Part shown: positions 22,901 to 29,759 of the stretch, piece by piece | Layout of the letters: every line of letters starts with the position of its first letter | Numbering within the stretch: position 1 is the stretch's first letter | DNA from: a virus | Virus record (IMG/VR): IMGVR_UViG_3300037852_000017 | Location: 1-30,972 of that record | DNA: 30,972 bases | Reading direction: 5' to 3' (one strand) | Translations under genes and position numbers: made by a program | The notes under the pieces: model-generated | Seen by the model: only the letters and a program-made list of their open reading frames with translations | Told to the model about the DNA's origin: nothing | Databases searched by the model: none

Positions 22901-24856
22901 GTCGCAGGACAAGAACGTCACTTCCAAGTTAAGTCTGGAGTTCGTGGCTATCTTGGTGACCGTCCTTGGGTTCAAAAGAATGCTAGCGAGTTCTTTGAAG
23001 AACAACTTAAATATTTAGAAGGTGCTGCTAAATGGACTGAGATGCAGAAAGCCTTCTCTGATGCCACTAAGTATACTGGAGATAAAGAGATTAGGACTGC
23101 TCAACCAAATAACGTAGCTTATGCTGAAGAATATGTTAAGCATACCATGGGATTTGGTTCCAGTAAATTAATGGCTGAGTTGGAAAGAAAAGTAGCCGGA
23201 GCTTTTGGGCAATCTCCGCAGACATTTATGAATGGGATGTCCTTCGGTAAAAAATACTTCTATATCCTGGAACTATCCTGGAAGTTTCCTTTCATGATGA
23301 TTTCCCTAGCTCAACATGGGTTTGCTATGGCACAACATGCTATGCTAGATTCTGAGGGATTTACTTCAAAGAGTTCACAGTACTTGTTTGACGGGTTTAA
23401 GTATGGCACACAACATGCTTTGTTGGATGCTAAGGATGGTGCATTGTCTGCTAATCCTAATATCCCAGGTATGGATCTAATTGAGCCTATGAAGGGATTC
23501 TGGGCTAATGCTAGGGAATATGCCCATGCCAATAAGATCATGGATCAGAACCCTTTACTAGAAGCACAGGATATTAAATCCGGACCAATTCAGCACAAGA
23601 TTGAACAGATCGGAAACTTTCCCACGGCCTCTGTTGAAAAACTAGCCAGAGGATGGACCTTTTATGGCCTTGTCTCTCACCTAGCTGATTCTGGGAAGTT
23701 TGACCTAAAAGATCCAGCATCCCTAAAAGAAATGTTTTACAAAGCTGAAAAGGGGGTTTCAGTTACCATGGGTGACTATCGTCCCACAGAACGTTCCATG
23801 ATCTTTAATCAGATGGGAATGATGGGGAAGATGGCTGCTGCTCTTAAAACATATCCAACCAATTATATGGGCCAACTAATGTTGTATACTAAGGAAGCAA
23901 ACAAAGGAAATTATAAACCTTTAGCTTGGTTCCTAGCAATGCAATTCACAGTTGGTGGTGCTAGGGGAATGGTAGCTGTAGACGAGATTGAAGCTATTTG
24001 GGACTTCATGAAACGTCATATGCCCAGTGGTTTATATGAACATGTCAAGGACTATAGCCCCAAGAAGTGGATGGCCAATCCTGCCAACATGAGTGACTTT
24101 ATGTATCATGGACTTCTGTCTAAACTAACTGGATTAAACATTGATGTTCAGGGTAGTATGGGAAGATTGATTCCTGGTCTTCAAGAGGGGCTCAATGCCA
24201 TCGGAAGACATAATATTGAATATGGACAATTAGCTGATGCCGCTGCTCAATATTTTCCATCTATCCATGAAAACCTAGAAACAGCAAAAGCTGTCTACGG
24301 AACTGCTGTTGGTACAGCATTAAAGAACACCCCAGCTTGGGTTCCTAAAATGACCCCTAATGAAACTGCTGAACATCTATATGAAGCTACACCAACAGGT
24401 GCTAAGGGTCTTCTTAGAGAAAAGGATTCTGATTTCCATAAGGGAGATCTAATGATGAATCCGCATGAGTTGGAAAAAGGTCAGTATATTAGGAACCAGT
24501 CCGAACATACCAAAGGTGAATGGGGATTTAAATCACCACAGGAACAGAGAGCAATTGACGCATCTCATTCATATAGACAAATGTTAGCTATCATGAATGA
24601 GCATCGAAAGGAGGTGATCCGAGATCTAGAGGAGTATGCCCTAAGAAAGGATACTGCTCAAATACAACGACTCGCTCCACTATATTATCAACTAGGGGGG
24701 AACATTGCCGAATTAGATAAAGACTTGTCCAAAGCAGCTATTGAGAAAATGACTGATATGAGACAAAAAGCAGCCTTCGATTTACTACATGAAACTAATC
24801 TAACTAAACTACAACAATCAAGAGAATTCCTGCAATCTCTGGTACCACAAAAATGA
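19970..24856 (+). CDS. Giant ejection protein with zincin-like HExxH domain
   Basis: A 1628-residue protein, the largest in the window. Three GPWxQF motifs open it (residues 6-11, 16-21, 29-34). A helical Gly-rich segment follows (about 65-170). Residues about 480-640 form a metalloprotease-like domain: VFLHEMVHSVTLRAM gives HEMVH at 527-531, and GELMAEVG near 605-611 supplies a plausible third zinc ligand. The middle is long and helical; residues about 1085-1340 contain a hydrophobic part (FYILELSWKFPFMMISLAQH) and TYPTNYMGQLMLY resembling large polyvalent-protein domains of virion proteins. It would be ejected with DNA and may cross the host envelope. ATGA overlap joins it to the endolysin. 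Confidence 0.75.
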   Translation: MAEAVGPWNQFQASPGPWSQFKAESPATGPWTQFAQKSEVPTDPNEAAMQAKMQQGMSQGPGSLVPKSPGLTESLINAVGTLGGVGPLTSGSAGSPVGLAEQIPAGLQAAIGLGEKIYGGITGLFNPHSTAAAEAKKQQEEFAQSDVSKALTPRTEAGQSMAAFVGSAIGQGQQALQDPQFQEKYLGKEIAHGPVGAGIAAFAEMAPDLAIAYGIKAGVSERTKTSTVDTIQPGKDVPTTPTDTWKEEVQSQFPPGSSGEITGRQFGGQNPPEVTEQGMAGVSNESIGPGFYKEVLDHPELKHAVQFALDTEEILNERAKTANEEELPHLIADHDNHVDRLASELRAYGITSKADAQGLAVHDMISDRVWDELNFKWAEQDSRAFTEKLATDGTRTVDPGLEVPSKFDEINGQYPDQVIPISALGKAVPVADTGGLVRIRQTLDINATLDHIIANTQNPLFKTLATALRNFDLMGSKFGVTMNIATDQKGKVMFGADTSGRQAANYGIGTKQVTIGMRGLTERVFLHEMVHSVTLRAMLGAIKNPLLALQGKTDWAVNEGHPLAPHIKAIVNAWKQLSDLAQEHHPEAFADRHNGSWLYGLVNPGELMAEVGTNQKFMSWLNHQVILENGKPTTILGKVRSAFLGILGKEITNSALDHVMFHTSELANAYAQAPKLWDEFFERQVKSEFSPLRPDPTAAAIRGLPGLEKTDWIPDPEPFEIAKPKILKEQDGGAQITGEESRLGRGLKETQNTMGPKVVPGSIMSSALRGSTLVDNISRIMTSAVKRADAAAEKWTDPIKHAISKLKEDARSELQSVLMKELQQKARYTPDQLRQLGMNDAQIRAYTALRTSFDDSLKRQNEVRAEYKLKPITELDAYHAARFQTGSFRADFVDGTGKKIWGISEKTPYDRQKAINWIQKNHPELKLANLKKVDIGQHFNSLQAGYLEMLDFLDKDDPRTQALKSTYEEMLGTKTENVAGQERHFQVKSGVRGYLGDRPWVQKNASEFFEEQLKYLEGAAKWTEMQKAFSDATKYTGDKEIRTAQPNNVAYAEEYVKHTMGFGSSKLMAELERKVAGAFGQSPQTFMNGMSFGKKYFYILELSWKFPFMMISLAQHGFAMAQHAMLDSEGFTSKSSQYLFDGFKYGTQHALLDAKDGALSANPNIPGMDLIEPMKGFWANAREYAHANKIMDQNPLLEAQDIKSGPIQHKIEQIGNFPTASVEKLARGWTFYGLVSHLADSGKFDLKDPASLKEMFYKAEKGVSVTMGDYRPTERSMIFNQMGMMGKMAAALKTYPTNYMGQLMLYTKEANKGNYKPLAWFLAMQFTVGGARGMVAVDEIEAIWDFMKRHMPSGLYEHVKDYSPKKWMANPANMSDFMYHGLLSKLTGLNIDVQGSMGRLIPGLQEGLNAIGRHNIEYGQLADAAAQYFPSIHENLETAKAVYGTAVGTALKNTPAWVPKMTPNETAEHLYEATPTGAKGLLREKDSDFHKGDLMMNPHELEKGQYIRNQSEHTKGEWGFKSPQEQRAIDASHSYRQMLAIMNEHRKEVIRDLEEYALRKDTAQIQRLAPLYYQLGGNIAELDKDLSKAAIEKMTDMRQKAAFDLLHETNLTKLQQSREFLQSLVPQK
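19985..20071 (+). repeat. Three GPWxQF motifs at the protein N-terminus
   Basis: The codons for GPWNQF, GPWSQF and GPWTQF recur in the first 34 residues of the giant ejection protein, separated by variable linkers of 4 and 7 residues. The third motif position varies (Asn, Ser, Thr), so the spacing and Trp/Phe pair appear to be what is kept. It may bind a partner in the virion. Confidence 0.65.
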
Positions 24857-25395
24857 CTGAACAAGACCTTAAAACAATAATGCCTTATGCTAAGGGAGAC
24901 AATATTCTATTGTTCCTTACACCATTAACATTGGCATGTCATGAATACCAAATCAATACTAGTGCTAGGATCAGAATGTTCCTAGCAAATATCACCGTTG
25001 AATCAGGATCACTACAATATGTTAAAGAGCTTGCTTCAGGGACAGAATATGAGGGACGAAGAGACCTCGGTAATACACAACCGGGAGATGGAGTTAAATA
25101 TAAAGGACGTGGACTTATACAGATCACAGGTAGGGCAAACTATACTCAATGTGGTAAAGCCCTTGGAGTGGATTTGGTCAAGTCACCAGAATTACTTGAG
25201 CAGCCCATCTATGCAGCAGAAAGTGCTGCCTGGTTCTGGCAATCTAGAGGTTTAAACGAACTAGCAGACCAGGGTAATTTCTTTCTTGTTTGCTCAAGAA
25301 TCAACGGTATTAATAAAACAACCAAGGAACCCAATGGCTATCCTGAAAGAGTCCGGGCCTACAATCTTGCCCTTACAAGAGAAATGGCCATATGA
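24853..25395 (+). CDS. Endolysin, GH19 chitinase-like muramidase
   Basis: A 180-residue cell-wall hydrolase matching phage GH19 proteins: NITVESGSL (residues 47-55, likely catalytic Glu50), EYEGRRDLGN (65-74, probable second acid Glu67) and GRGLIQITGRANY (85-97). These enzymes cut peptidoglycan glycan strands. There is no N-terminal signal or SAR segment, so release would need a holin. The gene begins inside the preceding stop (ATGA) and its end overlaps the next gene by 62 bases. The holin candidate follows 240 bases later. Confidence 0.87.
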   Translation: MTEQDLKTIMPYAKGDNILLFLTPLTLACHEYQINTSARIRMFLANITVESGSLQYVKELASGTEYEGRRDLGNTQPGDGVKYKGRGLIQITGRANYTQCGKALGVDLVKSPELLEQPIYAAESAAWFWQSRGLNELADQGNFFLVCSRINGINKTTKEPNGYPERVRAYNLALTREMAI

Positions 25396-25696
25396 TCTTG
25401 TAGAGTGCATTTGGGATGATGCGGAATCTTTCACCGGATGGGAGATAGGTTCTCAAATAAACCCTAAAGACTCTCTATGCACTACTATAGGATTTTTACT
25501 TAAAAAGACAAAAAAACATCTTGTTATTGCATCTACTGTTTCCTGGGATGACAGTGTTGAAGAACATACTTCAAACAACAGAATTCAAATCCCTGTTGGA
25601 ATGGTAAAGAGACTAACGATATTGGTGAACAAATATGTGGACAAACCTAAAACCAAAGTTACAAAAACTACACAAGTCAGCGACGATCTGGTTTAA
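25334..25696 (+). CDS. Small phage protein between endolysin and holin
   Basis: A 120-residue protein. Residues about 16-90 read as a small beta fold (DLVECIWDDAESFTGWE, then IGFLLKKTKKHLVIASTVS, then IPVGMVKRLTILV), similar to small proteins found near phage lysis genes (recalled, untested). The ATG at 25334 is chosen because AAGGA (25324-25328) precedes it by 5 bases; a TTG at 25286 lacks a site. It overlaps the endolysin by 62 bases and the holin by 62 bases. The role is unknown. Confidence 0.65.
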   Translation: MAILKESGPTILPLQEKWPYDLVECIWDDAESFTGWEIGSQINPKDSLCTTIGFLLKKTKKHLVIASTVSWDDSVEEHTSNNRIQIPVGMVKRLTILVNKYVDKPKTKVTKTTQVSDDLV

Positions 25697-25862
25697 TGGT
25701 GTTGGGGCTGTTGTTCTTTCTGGACTTCCACAGGTTCAGGATCAATTCCCACAACTACAGGGATATATTCCCGAGAAATTCTACCATTATGGTATGGCTG
25801 TGTTGGTTATTGGGAACATTATCCTACGATTTAAAACTAACAGACCACTAGAACAGAAGTAA
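25635..25862 (+). CDS. Holin (putative), class II-like
   Basis: A 75-residue protein with two hydrophobic segments (about 17-33, TIWFNGVGAVVLSGLP, and 52-66, YGMAVLVIGNIILRF) and a charged tail, a shape typical of phage holins. The segment LHKSATIWFNGV is familiar from annotated holins of podoviruses. It follows the endolysin by one small gene. It would form the membrane lesion that releases the endolysin. A GGTGA stretch upstream is the only, weak, ribosome site, so its start is set by coupling. Confidence 0.7.
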   Translation: MWTNLKPKLQKLHKSATIWFNGVGAVVLSGLPQVQDQFPQLQGYIPEKFYHYGMAVLVIGNIILRFKTNRPLEQK

Positions 25863-25864
25863 AG

Positions 25865-25889
25865 AAAGCCCGGTTTATCCGGGCTTTTT
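25865..25889. terminator. Bidirectional terminator between converging operons
   Basis: AAAGCCCGG and CCGGGCTTT form a perfect 9-bp stem around TTTAT. T runs follow on the plus strand and A runs precede it, so it can end transcripts from both sides. It starts 3 bases after the holin stop. Confidence 0.92.
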
Positions 25890-25894
25890 ATTAC

Positions 25895-26344
25895 CTAGGA
25901 ACCATCCTTATTTTTGTACCATAAATCTATCATTTCCTTTAATTTATCTAATCCCCATTGATTCATCGCACAATTTAACCACCAGCATACAAATCTAACA
26001 TTATCTTTTGTATAGCCTTTTGTGTTATCAATTCTATCAATAGACATTGAATTTGGTTGGCTTGGTTCAAATGAAAACGGAATTTTTGTGATCTCACATT
26101 TAAAATCATTCTTAACCAATCTATCCCAACACCAATCAAAATCCAAAGCAGATCTATCAACGGTATTAGCTTTTAATAGAAACCGCAATCTATGGATTGC
26201 ACTACAATGGCGCTTATTCCTGGTGATGTTTTCTTGTGTTAAATTTCTAGTGTCTCGTCTACAGGATTGACACACATATCTATAATGTAGTTTATCTATT
26301 GGAAGCGGATTATTACATAACTTACAGTTTGTTGCTTTTGTCAT
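25895..26344 (-). CDS. HNH-type endonuclease with zinc ribbon
   Basis: A 149-residue protein with a four-cysteine zinc site (Cys7, Cys10, Cys25, Cys28) and an HNH-like core SIDRIDNTKGYTKDNVRFVC (residues 101-120), where Asp103-Arg-Ile-Asp replaces the usual first His region and Asn115 and Asn124 follow. Such proteins are free-standing phage endonucleases that often sit beside nucleotide-metabolism genes. The ATG at 26344 overlaps the reductase stop (TAATG); an upstream ATG at 26356 would overlap it more. It is AT-rich, unlike the reductase, which fits a later insertion at the operon end. Confidence 0.7.
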   Translation of the reverse strand: MTKATNCKLCNNPLPIDKLHYRYVCQSCRRDTRNLTQENITRNKRHCSAIHRLRFLLKANTVDRSALDFDWCWDRLVKNDFKCEITKIPFSFEPSQPNSMSIDRIDNTKGYTKDNVRFVCWWLNCAMNQWGLDKLKEMIDLWYKNKDGS

Positions 26345-28041
26345 TACATACCACAAAAACCACGACCACTAAGAGAGCAGACATCTCCGTTCTCTTCTAT
26401 CTCGACACCACGATGTTTTTTTGCGGTACTATAATCGACGGCTTCGAGGGGTTGGCCACCACGAGCTCCGCTTGGATAGGCTGTGAATCCCCGCAGTTTT
26501 GGAGCATATCGTGCAAGAGTTGAAGCAAACCTGCCAACTTCTGATTCTGAGTTTTGTCGGGATCCCCAAGGTGGGAGATTAATGGTTGATGAGATTCCCA
26601 TATCAACGTAAGCTTGCACATCGCTCTGTAGTTTAATTCTTCGTTCGAAGTCTCCTGCGAGGGACTCGGCTGTGTCGATTCTGTCTGGATCAATTCCGAA
26701 TTCATTAATTAGTCTTTCTGCTGTTGAGTCGATGACGTACTGATATTTCCATTGAGTTCCACCCGTGAGATAGCGTCTTTTATAAGCGACTGCATAAAGT
26801 GGTTCAATTCCTCCTGTAGTACTTGCAAGAATTGCAAGTGATCCCGTAGGGGCAATTGCTCTAACTGCCACTGGGCGTGAGATGCCAAGAGCCTCGCTAA
26901 ACTGTTTGCTCGTGTTGTCAGATACATCTCTATATACCTCTAACCACTTGTGGAGTTCTGGGACAACTTCGTAGGGATATCCTCTTTTAAGGAGCCATTC
27001 GTGAAGGCCCATAATTCCAAGCCCGAGGCGGCGGTTCTTGCTGCGGACATCATGTACCTTTTGATAAGGTAAGTCAGCCCGTAGAGTCCCACATATAAGA
27101 AACTTAGTTGCCAAATGGACAACGGATTTAAGATCCTCCAGAGAATCAATATTGCCAAGGTGAATTGAACCGAGATTACAAACGTCTGAATCATCTTCAG
27201 AACAGACCTCGGTGCAAGCATTTCTAAGAGTTTCATTACTTTTGTCTCCAAAATTAAAACTAAATCCTGGTTCTCCTGTCATCATAGCTTGACGACAGTT
27301 TTCTCTAAATACTGGATTAGTTTCCAGTACTTCTGGATGATATGTTTTTACAAAACTATAGCTTAAACATCCAAAAGCAGCATCATCATAGTTAAGACTA
27401 ATATTGGTCATATCCAGAGGAGCAGGATGATTATAGTTTTCTTTCTTTACATCAGCATTAGTTAAGCTGCTTCTTTCGGAAAGTCGTTGTTCGGACCAAT
27501 TCTTGGATGTAAGGAACTGAGGGATGTCTGGATGTTGCCAATTAAGCGAAGCATAAATTGCACTTCTTCGGCTTCCTCCTTGCATAACGTTCCGTCCGAT
27601 TTCGTTGATTGCATACATAAGTGGTATAGGTCCACTAGCGACTCCCCCAGTTCTGCGCAGCGGCGCTCCGCTATGCCTAAGACGTGAATAGTCGATGCCA
27701 ATTCCGCCCCCAGTCATTAAACACGACATTGCTCTCCAGGTTAAGTTTGCCCACTCTTCTCTTGTGTCTTCTTCTGCTCGAAGGAGGAAGCAATTATTGA
27801 CGTAATGGGTTGGCCGTCCACAGTAATAGAGATATCTTCCTCCGGGTATCCATTTCTGAGCACGCAGGCTGTGTTCAAGTGCCTCTCTATCTCCTTGAAG
27901 AAGTAATGGAGATTCTGTTCCCCAACGCGATCCACAAATATCTTCGATAACGCGATATGAAAGAAGGTCCCAGGTGTCATCTTTTCCTTGGGCATATTTA
28001 AGTTTGAAGATATCATTTGAAAATTTGGTCTTGAAGGTCAA
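26344..28041 (-). CDS. nrdJ: Adenosylcobalamin-dependent (class II) ribonucleotide reductase
   Basis: Reduces ribonucleotides to deoxyribonucleotides for phage DNA synthesis, using host-derived or imported vitamin B12. Seen motifs: Cys84 in NNCF and Cys288 in CNLGSI (redox pair), NACTEVC with Asn274, Cys276 and Glu278 (catalytic triad), PTGSLAILASTTGGIEP near residue 405-420, and a C-terminal cysteine pair Cys555/Cys563 for reactivation. At 565 residues it is at the short end for the class and has no intein. The start is TTG at 28041 with AAGGA 6 bases upstream. It overlaps the 36-codon gene upstream and an HNH gene downstream. No separate small subunit is present. Confidence 0.88.
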   Translation of the reverse strand: MTFKTKFSNDIFKLKYAQGKDDTWDLLSYRVIEDICGSRWGTESPLLLQGDREALEHSLRAQKWIPGGRYLYYCGRPTHYVNNCFLLRAEEDTREEWANLTWRAMSCLMTGGGIGIDYSRLRHSGAPLRRTGGVASGPIPLMYAINEIGRNVMQGGSRRSAIYASLNWQHPDIPQFLTSKNWSEQRLSERSSLTNADVKKENYNHPAPLDMTNISLNYDDAAFGCLSYSFVKTYHPEVLETNPVFRENCRQAMMTGEPGFSFNFGDKSNETLRNACTEVCSEDDSDVCNLGSIHLGNIDSLEDLKSVVHLATKFLICGTLRADLPYQKVHDVRSKNRRLGLGIMGLHEWLLKRGYPYEVVPELHKWLEVYRDVSDNTSKQFSEALGISRPVAVRAIAPTGSLAILASTTGGIEPLYAVAYKRRYLTGGTQWKYQYVIDSTAERLINEFGIDPDRIDTAESLAGDFERRIKLQSDVQAYVDMGISSTINLPPWGSRQNSESEVGRFASTLARYAPKLRGFTAYPSGARGGQPLEAVDYSTAKKHRGVEIEENGDVCSLSGRGFCGM

Positions 28042-28123
28042 TATATTTCCTTAGTTCATCCTTGGCTTCTTCCTCTCGTACAGCTTCTAGATAGTGTTTA
28101 CGTGTTCTGTGTTTACTCCTCAT
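28013..28123 (-). CDS. Micro-ORF upstream of the ribonucleotide reductase
   Basis: A 36-residue basic, helical peptide beginning MRSKHRTRKHYLEAVREEEA. Its ATG at 28123 has GGAGG (28136-28132) at an 8-base spacing, a stronger site than most neighbours. It lies inside the end of the preceding small acidic gene (28113-28337) and runs 29 bases into the reductase start, so the three are translationally linked. It fills a gap otherwise empty. It may be a short leader peptide or a small protein; no function is claimed. Confidence 0.55.
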   Translation of the reverse strand: MRSKHRTRKHYLEAVREEEAKDELRKYIDLQDQIFK

Positions 28124-28337
28124 CGGAGTATCCTCCCCAGGTAAGTTCTCCTGTGAGTTCTTTTTCGGTTTCTTCATAATCTGAATCATCGAACTCCAAA
28201 ACTAGCTCGTCATACTTGTCTTCGATCTTGTCCGTAAATCTTTCAACGAGTTCATCAGAATGGATATCAAGTAACTCCATTAGGAAGGTCTCTTCCTCCC
28301 TCTTTAACTTTTCAATTAATTCGCGAAGCGTAAGCAT
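28113..28337 (-). CDS. Small acidic protein, unknown function
   Basis: A 74-residue highly acidic protein (TLRELIEKLKREEETFLMEL start, then a Glu/Asp-rich second half with DSDYEETEKE). The pattern of an amphipathic helix followed by LLDIHSDELVERF is familiar from small proteins of podovirus replication regions (recalled). The ATG directly follows the Rz1 stop and lies 26 bases inside the end of Rz, with no clear ribosome site of its own, so it depends on coupling. DNA mimicry is possible given its charge but is speculative. Confidence 0.6.
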   Translation of the reverse strand: MLTLRELIEKLKREEETFLMELLDIHSDELVERFTDKIEDKYDELVLEFDDSDYEETEKELTGELTWGGYSDEE

Positions 28338-28791
28338 TTAGTGCGTTTGCTGTAGCAGCATTTGAGTCCGCTCGGCTTGATGTTTGTCTAAGAGCTTCTG
28401 CGAGTTCGTTGTATTGTCTGTAGGCAAGTTCGAGGGCAGCGTTACTGGAGGTGCAGTCTTGGCCGGACAGTCGCTCAATTTGGGCGACATAACTATTGGA
28501 GCTTGCGCGCAAGCCATTAATAGTAGACCGGAGCTTAGCATTAGCCACAGTTTGGGTTTTGATTTGTTGATTAAATTCATCCTTCTCTTTCGTTACTTCT
28601 TTCTGGTTGTTTTCTTCGATGGTTCTGACTTGTCTTTGGAAGGCTTCGGACGCACTTGCCATTTGCTCCGTAATTGAAGCAACTTTCGCATCTCCGGCAA
28701 GACTTCCTTCGTGGTGTCCGTAGAAGTAGATTCCGGCAACAATTGTGATTCCTGCGAGTCCCGAGATGGCCCAGGACGGGATTCCGAACAT
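28312..28791 (-). CDS. Rz-like inner-membrane spanin
   Basis: A 159-residue i-spanin candidate: one N-terminal transmembrane segment (residues about 5-24, PSWAISGLAGITIVAGIYFY) followed by a long periplasmic coiled coil (about 35-105) and a Ser/Asn-rich tail. It contains the out-of-frame lipoprotein gene Rz1 (28338-28580). AAAGGAG lies 4 bases upstream. Spanins fuse inner and outer membranes after endolysin action. It is in the leftward operon, away from the endolysin and holin. Confidence 0.82.
   Translation of the reverse strand: MFGIPSWAISGLAGITIVAGIYFYGHHEGSLAGDAKVASITEQMASASEAFQRQVRTIEENNQKEVTKEKDEFNQQIKTQTVANAKLRSTINGLRASSNSYVAQIERLSGQDCTSSNAALELAYRQYNELAEALRQTSSRADSNAATANALNAYASRIN
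28338..28580 (-). CDS. Rz1-like outer-membrane lipoprotein spanin
   Basis: An 80-residue lipoprotein embedded in the Rz gene in another frame. The signal peptide (residues about 1-23, basic start then LWLMLSSGLLLMAC) has a lipobox Leu21-Met22-Ala23-Cys24, so maturation would leave Cys24. The rest is short and Pro-rich (CPAKTAPPVTLPSNLP), usual for Rz1. It ends at the ATG of the next gene. It would partner the enclosing Rz across the periplasm, implying a Gram-negative host. Confidence 0.78.
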   Translation of the reverse strand: MNLINKSKPKLWLMLSSGLLLMACAQAPIVMSPKLSDCPAKTAPPVTLPSNLPTDNTTNSQKLLDKHQAERTQMLLQQTH

Positions 28792-28822
28792 GATGCTCCT
28801 TTCTTACTTAGAAACATATTCA

Positions 28823-29020
28823 TTAATAACCTCTTGGTACAATACTACCTGGATTCTTTTTGAGTAGGTCAAGAATCTCTTGTACCTGTTTTGATACAAC
28901 CCCAAGCATCTCCATTAGTTGTTGGTTAGTGGGACTAAATGGAGGATATGGATATACTTGTGGAGAACTTTGGTTTTGGTAATGAATTCCACCCATACAA
29001 TAAGGGCAAGCTTGCATCAT
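28823..29020 (-). CDS. Small CxxC protein, unknown function
   Basis: A 65-residue protein starting MMQACPYCMGGIHYQ, with one CxxC near the start that is too little for a classic zinc ribbon, then a Pro/Tyr stretch (VYPYPPFSPTNQQ) and a short helical coiled-coil end. AGGAG (29035-29031) precedes tandem ATGs, the first of which overlaps the exonuclease stop (ATGA). It is a genuine-looking small gene by its coupling and ribosome site. The CxxC and coil suggest a multimeric metal-binding or redox protein, which is inference only. Confidence 0.6.
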   Translation of the reverse strand: MMQACPYCMGGIHYQNQSSPQVYPYPPFSPTNQQLMEMLGVVSKQVQEILDLLKKNPGSIVPRGY

Positions 29021-29577
29021 AACGTAATTTCTCCTAAAAGGTGCCGGGTTTTACGGTACACGTCTTCCAACACAGCACAGTCAGACTCGCATCGTTCAAT
29101 CATAGTAGGCATATGTTCATCTGTCTTAAATGCGATCTCTGACCAAACATTCTGAGATACACTCATCTTCTGTTCTGGTGTTCCTAGGAATCCAGCCACA
29201 GCAGCCATCGATCTACGTGCCATTAGTGTTTTTGATTTAAGACTATAGTACATGTCGATATGGAATCGTTTAGCTACTGGTGTTAATCCCCACTTAAGTC
29301 TACGAGTATTTAGCATGGGTACATCAAATCCCTTGCCATAATAAGTACACCAAACAAAGTATTTTTCTAATTCATGTCCCAATTCTCTAACTACCCTCTG
29401 ATCATTACCGACCTGTTTAATGGAGAATGTATACGGCTTTTTTCCAAAGGGTTTTAGTGAACCACATAATACAGAATTATAGTCTCCCTTCAAACCATTG
29501 GCCTCTAAATCCCAAAATACTATACCATACGGATGGGTTTCAACCAAATCTAAGTACTGTTGGGTATCAACTTTCAA
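29017..29577 (-). CDS. DnaQ/RNase H-like 3'-5' exonuclease
   Basis: A 186-residue nuclease with DxE-type motif FWDLEANGL (residues 21-29, Asp23 and Glu25), YGKGFDVPML (80-89, Asp85), HIDMYY and a final CESDCAVLEDVY (163-174, Asp166), giving the metal-binding set of this superfamily. It resembles phage RNase H-like/YprB-type exonucleases. It may proofread or trim 3' ends in replication or recycle host DNA. The TTG at 29577 overlaps the upstream stop (TTGA) and has a GGGGGA site ahead. Confidence 0.8.
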   Translation of the reverse strand: MKVDTQQYLDLVETHPYGIVFWDLEANGLKGDYNSVLCGSLKPFGKKPYTFSIKQVGNDQRVVRELGHELEKYFVWCTYYGKGFDVPMLNTRRLKWGLTPVAKRFHIDMYYSLKSKTLMARRSMAAVAGFLGTPEQKMSVSQNVWSEIAFKTDEHMPTMIERCESDCAVLEDVYRKTRHLLGEITL

Positions 29578-29759
29578 GAATTTCCCCCAGGAGCAAATTT
29601 AGATGCGTCCATTGTTTGTAATAGTGAGAAGGGAATAGCCCCGACTCTCAACATTTCTGTCAGTCCGACTGTAAAAATAATGTCGGTTTCTTCTTCTGTA
29701 AAGTCACAATTTACTTCTGTGATTCCATCTGGTGTCTTGATTCTTTTATTAACTTGCAC
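29574..29759 (-). CDS. Small phage protein, unknown function
   Basis: A 61-residue protein (QVNKRIKTPDGITEVNCDFT then FTVGLTEMLRVGAIPFSLL) familiar as a small protein of podovirus replication modules (recalled). GTG at 29759 is chosen because GGAG (29768-29765) is 5 bases upstream; the TTG at 29762 is too close. It overlaps the preceding nuclease gene by 49 bases and the next by TTGA. The function is unknown. Confidence 0.6.
   Translation of the reverse strand: MQVNKRIKTPDGITEVNCDFTEEETDIIFTVGLTEMLRVGAIPFSLLQTMDASKFAPGGNS

Noticed and set aside
26397-27251. Several minus-strand frames in other phases inside the reductase gene
   Set aside because: They overlap the clear NrdJ frame and have no motifs; an AGGAGG near 26810 is from Gly-Gly codons.
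28593-28823. 76-codon frame overlapping the Rz start
   Set aside because: Low-complexity Ser/Pro/Lys sequence in a frame other than Rz and Rz1, with no ribosome site.
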